Assembly: GCA_964034945.1 (NCBI GenBank)
Contig: OZ035960.1
Coordinates: forward strand, 22,431,487 to 22,495,486
Length of the DNA stretch: 64,000 nucleotides
DNA from: Chrysopilus asiliformis
Taxonomy: Eukaryota; Arthropoda; Insecta; Diptera; Rhagionidae
Reading direction: 5' to 3'
The position numbers and the translations under genes were made by a program. Shown in pieces: positions 13,001 to 22,000 of this stretch (position 1 is its first letter; each line of letters opens with the position of its first letter). The notes below the pieces were generated by a model, which was given only the letters and a program-made list of their open reading frames with translations, was not told the DNA's origin and made no database searches.

Positions 13001-16000
13001 TATTTTAATAATGCAGAAGCAGTTACAGGATCAGCTTAAATCATTTCAATTTCCGTCAAATTTACAACAACCAATATTCCCAGAATATCCGCATCCAGTT
13101 AATTCACAATCACAACCTTCTTTTTCTCAACAACCATATGAAAGACAACCGTATTCTCAAAATAATCCGAATGAAACAAGAATTAATCATTGTGGTCAAA
13201 CTGATTCTTTCAAGACAAATTTAGTCAAGTGGGGTATTAGTTTCGATTCCAGTCCAAAATCTCTAACGATTGAAGATTTTATATTTCAAGTAGAGTTTCT
13301 ACAAAGAAGCTATTCTACTCCATGGAATATAGTATTGAAAAACTTTCATTTATTACTGCAAGGATCTGCAAGAGAATGGTTTTGGCAGTATCGGAGAAGA
13401 AACGGTCAATCAGATTGGCTTACCTTGAAAGATGCTCTTTTACGTCAATTTAGGTCTTCAGAAGGTGATTTGGAGATTATAAGTAAAATAACGCAACGTA
13501 AACAGCTACCCAATGAAAGTTTTGATGAATATTTCCGAGAAATCATCAATCTTCGGAATAAAGTGAATAGGCCCATATCCGATATTTCACTTATTCCCAT
13601 AATTAAGAGGAATTTAAAACCCTGGTTGACGCGATACGTATATCCCATGACTGTTTATTCGCTCGAACAACTTCGCGATGCGTGTAAAACAACCGAAAAT
13701 TCATTTTCGACATATGATTCGAGCCGCAATAAAAATACTATACCGGTTCCAAGTACGCGTAGGGTAAATGAGCTAAATTATTATGAAGAGGAAGACTTAG
13801 AGTATGAAGAAAATTCTGTGAATGCAATTAATTATCCTGCTGAAAAGAAAAGAAAGAAACCCCTATGTTGGAATTGCAAGTCCGTTGGTCATATTTTCAT
13901 AGAGTGTCCTTCTGATCAACGCAATCTATTTTGTTATAGATGCGGGGCAGAAGGAGTAATCACACCAAATTGTTCTAATTGCCTAACGGGAAACTCACGG
14001 TCGAACGCGAATCGTCCGGGAGAATCACGTTCGACACAAACCAACCCGGAATAGATAAACGTGCTAGCCTATATCAAGGCAGTGAAAACAAAAAAACATT
14101 GACTCTTCTAAAATCTGACAAAACCAAAACTTTACAAAATCAAATCCCAAAATGTCATACGACTAAACCATTTCATGTTCGTCTTAGCGAATATAACAAG
14201 ATTAGAAAGCGAATATTCGAGGCTGACGATTTTTCGAAAAAGACATATCCTGCACCGTTGTCCCAAAAAGTTATAAAAGCTAGATCGCGTTATAATGCGC
14301 GAAAATCAGTTCGGCATCAAATTTCTTCCTCTAGGATTAACACATCCGCAGATCTTAGACCGTATGCGACCATAAAAATTCGCGATCTGGAAATCGTTGG
14401 TCTTTTAGATAGTGGGGCCAATATCAGCTGCCTTGGAAAAAATTGCCTTGATGTCGTAAAAAAATTAAATGTGGAAATTTATCCTTACAAATCAAAAGTT
14501 CGAACTGCCGATGGAAAAGCACAAAATATTGCGGGTAAAGTGAAAGTCCAAATTACGTATAAAAATATTACAAAAGAGATCACGCTTTATTTGGTTCCTA
14601 GCCTAGACCAAAAATTATATTTAGGTATAGATTTTTGGCAAATGTTTAGTATTGCTCCCCATATTATCAGCGAATTGAACGGGCATGTATCAAGTGATAG
14701 GAATCCCAACCAACACGAACTATCTCCTGAACAAGAAAATCGTTTAGAGGCAGTGATAGGAAAATTTCTCGGTAGCTCAAAGTATGGACTTGGTCGAACG
14801 ACATTAGAAGAACATGTCATAGATACCGGAGATGCGGTCCCGGTGAAACAAAGATTCTATCCGATTTCTCCAGCGGTACAAATTCCGTTATATGAGGAAG
14901 TGGATAGGATGTTGAAACTAGGGGTTATTGAAGAGAGCGAAAGTCCATGGAGCAGTCCGGTGGTACTTATTCGAAAACCAGGGAAAAATCGCCTCTGTCT
15001 TGATTCCCGTAAAGTTAACGCATTAACAGTAAAAGATGCATATCCACTTCCTCATTTGGAAGGACTTTTGAGTCGCCTTAATGATACGTTTTTCATCAGT
15101 AGTATCGACCTCAAAGATGCCTTTTGGCAAATACCGCTGGAGAAAAACAGTCGCGCAAAAACGGCCTTTACTGTCCCTGGTAGGCCGCTTTACCAGTTCA
15201 CTGTAATGGCTTTCGGCCTCTGTAATAGTCCACAACGAATGTCTCGGCTAATGGATAAGGTAATACCTTCCAGGCTCAGAAACCGTGTCTTCGTCTACCT
15301 TGACGATCTTCTAATTGTCTCACCTGATTTCGAAACCCACCTACAAATCTTGGAAGATGTTGCCACATGTTTAAGGAGTGCGAACCTTACTATCAACATT
15401 AACAAATCACATTTTTGTTTTCGTGAGTTGCGTTATCTCGGCTTTATCGTGGGCAATGGTAAATTGAAAGCGGATCCTGAAAAGGTGGCCGCTATTGTAA
15501 GCTTTCCGGTACCAAAATCCGCACGTCAAGTACGTCGGTTTCTAGGTATGTCCGGCTGGTACCGGAAGTTTATAAAAGACTACGCCACTATTGCCGCACC
15601 ACTAACTGATACATTGAGGAAATCCAAAAATTTTTCGTTTACCTCTGAAGCTCGAGAAAGTTTTGAAAAACTAAAATCTGCTCTTACTACGGGACCTGTG
15701 CTAACCCATCCGGACTTTTCGCGTGAATTTTATTTACAATGTGATGCTTCCAACACTGGAATTGGGGCTGTATTATTTCAAAAGGACGATAGCGATCAGG
15801 AAAAGGTAATCGCATATATATCGCAAAAGCTTAACCGTGCGCAGTCCAATTATAGTGTAACGGAAAAGGAGTGTCTAGCTGCCGTCACAGCGGTTCAAAA
15901 ATTCCGCCCTTATATTGAGGGTCAGAATTTTTCGATAATTACCGACCATGCTAGTCTTCGATGGCTTATGTCGTCGAAGGACTTGAGCGGACGTTTAGCT

Positions 16001-19000
16001 CGTTGGAGCCTTAAATTACAAGGGTTTACTTTCCAAATAGTACATAGAAAGGGGTCTGAAAATATCGTCCCTGACACCTTATCACGAGCATTTGTAGAAG
16101 AACTTTCAGTTGACGATAGAGTACTAAGTATTGATTTAGAATCTCCTGAATTTAAAAATAATGAATATTTGGACTTAATCAAACTGATTCTCGATAACCA
16201 ACATCGCTTTCCAGATTTAAAAGTCGAAGATGGATATATTTACAAACGCACGATTCCATGTAGTAGTAATCTCGTCACACAAGAACATTCTTGGAAGTTA
16301 TGGGTGCCAGCTGAGCTTACTCAAAAACTCATTTCCTCTGCACATGAGCCACCGAAGACAGCGCATGGCGGTATTGCAAAAACCCTATCACGTATTCGCG
16401 AATACTATTATTTTCCGAACATGACCATCCAAGTGAGAAACTATATAACTAATTGCAACGTATGTAAGGAATCCAAATCGGCTAATATGATATTACGACC
16501 AGAAATGGGAGCGGAAACTATTACGGAACGTCCCTTTCAAAAACTATATGTCGATTTCCTAGGACCGTACCCGAGATCTAAGGCAGGAAACAGTTTTATT
16601 TTTATTGTATTGGATCACCTGAGTAAATTTGTATTTTTGAAACCTTTAAGAAAAGCCAATGCTAACTCAATCACTAAATTTTTAGAAATCGAAATATTTA
16701 ATAAATTTGGAGTACCACAAACCATCCACTCCGATAATGGGAAACAATTTGTCTCTAGAGAATTTCAAGCTTTGTTAACAAATTATGGCATACATCATCT
16801 AAAGACAGCAAACTACTCACCCCAATCGAATGCCTCGGAACGGGTTAACCGAAGCGTGTTAGAGGCTATTCGGGCATACCTAAAAGGAAGTCATAAAAAT
16901 TGGGATAATCATATACCTGATGTAGAATGTGCACTTCGTACAGCTACACATCAGTCAATCGGGGTATCGCCTTATTTTGCACTCTTCGGTTCTCACATGA
17001 TCACACATGGGTCCGCATATAGAGTCGCAAGTAAACTCAAGAGTCTGGAAGATAGCGAATTTGCGTATTTACCAAAAAATCAAAGACTTGAAATCCTTAG
17101 AGAGAAAATAAAGAAGAATTTACATTTAGCTTATGAACGTTATTCGAAAGCCTATAATTTGAGGGCAAGAACGATATCGTATCACCCTGGTCAAGAGTTA
17201 TTCAGACGAAATTTCATTCTGAGTGACAAAGCTAAAAATATAAATCATAAATTATGTCCAAAATTTATTAGATGTCGAGTTTCAAAAGTAGTTGGGAAAA
17301 ATTATTACGAGATCGAGGATCTGCAAGGAAGATATAAAGGAATATTTCACGCAAAAGATTTGAAAACATGACTGTATGTTCAATATTCACGCTATAATTA
17401 AACTTTAGTTTGACATTCATATCAAAACATTTCATTTATCATATATATAAATTTCGCCCGGCTACATTAAATGGGTTCGTCCCCACGTAATTATATGTAT
17501 TATACGAAAACTAAATAGTTAAAGAAAAATTCTAAAACAAATTGCTCCTTTTTTTTCCAAACTTTTTATGTTCGCAAGCTCGGGAAAAATTTTGGTGGTG
17601 TAGCAGTCGCCGGAAAAATAAAAATTCGTCTAAAATTCACAGTCTTCACATTATTTTATAGCAATGACCTGAATTCACACAGATTCCAATGTTGACACCT
17701 GAAATAACATCAAACACAAGTTAGAAATCAAGTATAATTGTTAATGTTTACTAAACACGTATGAAACATTCACAATTTCTGTCACCTTATAATAATAAAA
17801 GCAAAATTTTAGACACTTACCATATTCTTGTCCATGAATAAATCTGATCCTGCGTCTGCGATAATAGGTTGTAATCCGATTCTATCCTGATAGTGTGCCT
17901 TACCTGTAAAAAAATAAAATAAAAAGGGGATTATTACAAAAAAAAAAAAAAAAAAATTTTTTGATAGTTAACACCAAAAGTCACTACGAATATCAAAAAC
18001 AAAAACAAACAAGAGAATTCCTCTTGGACATACTTACCATGATATTAAATGGAAGTCCCAGCTGATCTTGCTGTTTTCGCTTCTAAATTGGTTGATCTGG
18101 GGATGGATCTTGGATTGCTGCCGTTATCTGCAAATATTAAATAAACAAAAAATGTACATTTAATATCAAATGCAAATTTTGTTTACTTACCACAGAGATG
18201 ACCATCGGTCATTTTTATTGGGTGGGTTTACACTGAGATTTAATCACTAACACCATAAAAATTTGTTGACGCTCATGACAAGTCTATGAATAGTAGGATT
18301 CACATATATTTTCCGGTTACTTGCCAAGTCAGTAATTTCATAAAATTTAAAGATAGTTTATTCTAATAAACTTGAATTTTAAAACAAAAATTCAGGAAAA
18401 ATTTCTACTATCATATAGTTTTGGTTTAATATATTTTGGAATAAAAACACTGAAGTTTTCATTCAAAAATAAAAATAGCTCTTACTACGAAACTAGCTAA
18501 AGATGGTTGACTTCCGATCTTTTGGCACGGTTCACTATTAACTTCCATTTTTTTCTTTATCTTGGTTCCCTGTTTTATATCAAAAAGGTGGCAGAAGAAA
18601 ATATATATATATTTAAAAAGTGCTAAGTTTTTAAAAGAAAAATCTGGGGAAAGAGTAAGTTGGAATCCCTATAGTTTCGTGAATGTGTTTTTTTTATTAT
18701 TTTTACCCATTTCATAGCCAGCGAAAAGAGGTTAAAATAAACCACATTTTTTTTTGGATTTTTGCCACCTTGGATTTTCGTCACCTGAGGAAAATTTTTT
18801 TGTCCAACCTGAAAATTAAACTGCCCAAATTCTTGCCATGTGCAGAATAAAGTAGAGGACTTTTATGCAGCTTCTGAAGTAAATAGGAACATCTTTTTCT
18901 TGAAGTCACTTGACGGAATATAAGAAAATTTCCTTTTGTTTCTGCAATCAACATCTTCATCGATAAGTCTGAGGCAGTAAAGGTGAAAAGTTTAAAGGGA

Positions 19001-22000
19001 CACTTAGCGCCTAAATCCCGGGAAAAATCATGCCAAGTAAGACCTTTCTAAATTTTATTTCGGGGAAAATAAAAACGTAAAAATATTTAACTCCATTAGC
19101 CAAATTGCGCAAAACCACATGGCTACATAACCTCTTCAAAAGGGCGACATAAAGTGCACGCGTTCTTCCCCAGAAATCTTTTTGTTCAAATTAATTAATT
19201 ATCATCTATACTTAAATTAAAATAAAATCTAACAATATTTCTAACAATAATTCTTCGGACTGAACGAGATCCTATAATGAGAAGAGAGCTGAATAATTTT
19301 TTTGTTAATGAACATTACATAGATTATATATATTTTGCGTAATTAGTTTACATTAAAGTAATCGTCTAAATTTATCTTATTGTAAACTGTAGCCACTTTT
19401 CGACAAAAAAAAAGATATTTTTTTTAAAAAAACAGCGTATATAATTATTATGAACGCTGAAGGTTAAGTTTTGGGCCCAAACCTTTTATATATATTTCCA
19501 CGTTTATTTTTAAACCCCGGTCGGTCAAACCCATGGTTTGAAGTTTTACACATCTATATTTATAGTGGTGTCAGAAATTATATAAATTTATTTTATTTGT
19601 TTTATGTTCACATACAGGTTGATTAGTATTAAAATTAAAAAAAAGAATGTCATTAATGCAAAGTTTTTTTGTGTATATTTAAATCATAAATTATAAATAA
19701 AATCAAATTAATATGTTTTGCTAAATTTTGAATTTTGTGGTGGATGTGAGAATGAAGATCGACATGTACTATGCAGCTGGAGATATGTAGAGAATTTCCC
19801 TATCCTAATTTTCCTAGTAAATTCTTTTTTTTTTTGGCACGAAATAAATTTTGTTTTGTAGCAATATAGTGAGCGAATGGCAAGTTCCCCTCCCACAACC
19901 GACGAGCTTAGCCGCATGAAAATCGAGCGTGCCATAACCGCCTATCGCATACTAGAACTTGAATATAAAAAATTTTTTTTTTTAAACAGTGCAACAAAAA
20001 GGCTACAATACAACTTTTTGTGTAAATTTGTGTCAGAATTTTGTTCTAAACACTTTTTGTGTGAAAAATTTTTTCGGAAGATTAGCCGTTTTCGAGAAAA
20101 TCGCAAAAGTCTTTTACTTTTGCATGGGAGAGGGAGGAAGGTGTGTTTTAATTTTTCCCATTTTCGGAAGAGGTTTATCTTTTGATAAAAGCCTGTTCTA
20201 TACCAAATTTCAACTTTATACTTCATTTAGTTCTCGAGTTTTCAAATGTTTCTTTTATAAAAACGTTCAACATTATACCCACTTACATATATTCATCTAT
20301 GAATTTTGATCATGTAAGAAACATGTCATCGCAATATCAATTGGATTAAGCTGCATGATACAGTCGAACCTCGATAAGTTGAAGGTACGGACACGGACGG
20401 AAATTCAAGTTATCGAGCTTCGACTGTATTGCCAACTTTTTTTTATGAAAACAATTTAATTGTATAGAAATTTTTAAACGTCTTTTAAACTTTCTTGTTT
20501 ATAATCTAAAATACCGACAACTGATTTTTATTATGCAGTAACAACGGGATGTCGGAAATCAAAACAAAGGTTCCGGATTCGATTACAACGTGGCTCCTAA
20601 GTGGATTCACATTAGATCCTGTCACAGGACTCAATTTGACAAAACAGCCAACGGAACTTCAAGTTTTCCAAAATTTCTTTGTTTCTGCTGAGTTACCCTA
20701 TTCTGTAAAACAGGGTAAATAGAATAGTTAAAAAATCTTATAAAATAACAACATTTTGAAAATTTTAGGTGAAATATTCGAACTTCCTGTCAGTCTTTTC
20801 AACTACACCAAAAATGAATTGATTTCAGAAGTAATTTTGGACAACGTAAAACAAGAATTCGAATTTTTAACCGATGACAAGCAAAATGCTAGTAATTGCA
20901 TCAAAATTTCATCATTCTGCATTAATAATTTTGAAAATTCTTTACAGAAAAAGAAACACTACAGGCAAAACAAATTGTTGTATCTCCGGATATGCCAGGC
21001 ACTGTTTCGTTCCTTATACGGCCCAAGGTTGTTGGATCTATCACCATCCGAATAACAGCAGAGACTCCAGTTTCTAAAGATGGTATTGAGAGAATGCTGC
21101 TTGTCGAACCTGAGGGGGTTACTAAATTCAGTAACAACCCTATTTTGATTGATTTACGGGAGCAGAACAATTTCGAAGGTCAAATTTTCATCGATATTCC
21201 AAAAGATGTTGTCCTGGATTCAACTCATGTTTATGTAACGGCGATAGGAGATTTGCTTGGTCCAATTTTCTCCAATTTGGATGATCTAGTCCGGTTGCCA
21301 TACGGATGTGGTGAACAGAATATGGTCAACTTTGTTCCGAATATTTTAGTTTTGAAATATCTGAAGGTGAGAGGTTTGTGGGTTTTACATAAAATAATAA
21401 ATTGCAGTATAATTTTTTCAGGCAATCGGATCACAAATGGAGAAATTGGAGATTCAGGCTAAGAAATACCTGGAGATTGGTTATCAGCGGGAATTGACCT
21501 ACAAACATCCTGATGGATCCTACAGCCTTTTTGGCCCTTCGGATACCCACTATAAGTCCAGCACATGGCTGACAGCATACGTGGCAAGATCTTTCCGCCA
21601 GGCATCAGATTTAATTCATATTGATGAAGGTGTAATCAAATCTGGTCTCGATTTCATAGCGAATCTGCAAACGGAAAAAGGATCTTTCCCAGAATTTGGA
21701 ATAACAGAAAGCTTACCAGCCGATGACGACCCCAAAGGTTTGACGGTTACTGCATTTTCTTTGTTGGCATTATTGGAAAATTCTGTAAGTAAAATAAAAT
21801 TGCATGCAATGTAAAAATATTAATAATACTGAATATCATTAGAAAGTATACCCAGAATTTGAAGACCGAATAAAAAAAGGTCTGGATTATCTTGCACAGC
21901 AGGTTACAGGATCCGATAATATAAATTTCATTGCGATTTGTGCATACGCTCTTCAATTAGGAAACCATAAGGATAAAAAATCAGTGATAAAATTGCTTGA

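Larger units (their letters stand above)
9075..20012 (+). mobile_element. Complete Ty3/Gypsy-type LTR retrotransposon, inserted in Tep-B intron 12
   Basis: The element is 10,938 bp with 2414-bp LTRs (9075-11488 and 17599-20012), each running TGTAGC to AATACA. It has a tRNA-Lys-type primer site at 11491, gag at 12231-14054, pol at 13979-17371 and ACTT target duplications. Pol domain order is protease, reverse transcriptase, RNase H, integrase, as in Ty3/Gypsy (Metaviridae). No env ORF lies between pol and the 3' LTR. The LTRs differ at about three positions and both ORFs are open, so this is a recent and possibly competent copy. LTRs this long, and the shape of the integrase C-terminus, recall the Osvaldo/Ulysses group; that placement is an inference. 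It reads in the same direction as Tep-B. Confidence 0.95.

Noticed and set aside
17372..17598. Possible env remnant after pol
   Set aside because: Only about 230 bases lie between the pol stop and the 3' LTR, with no ORF.
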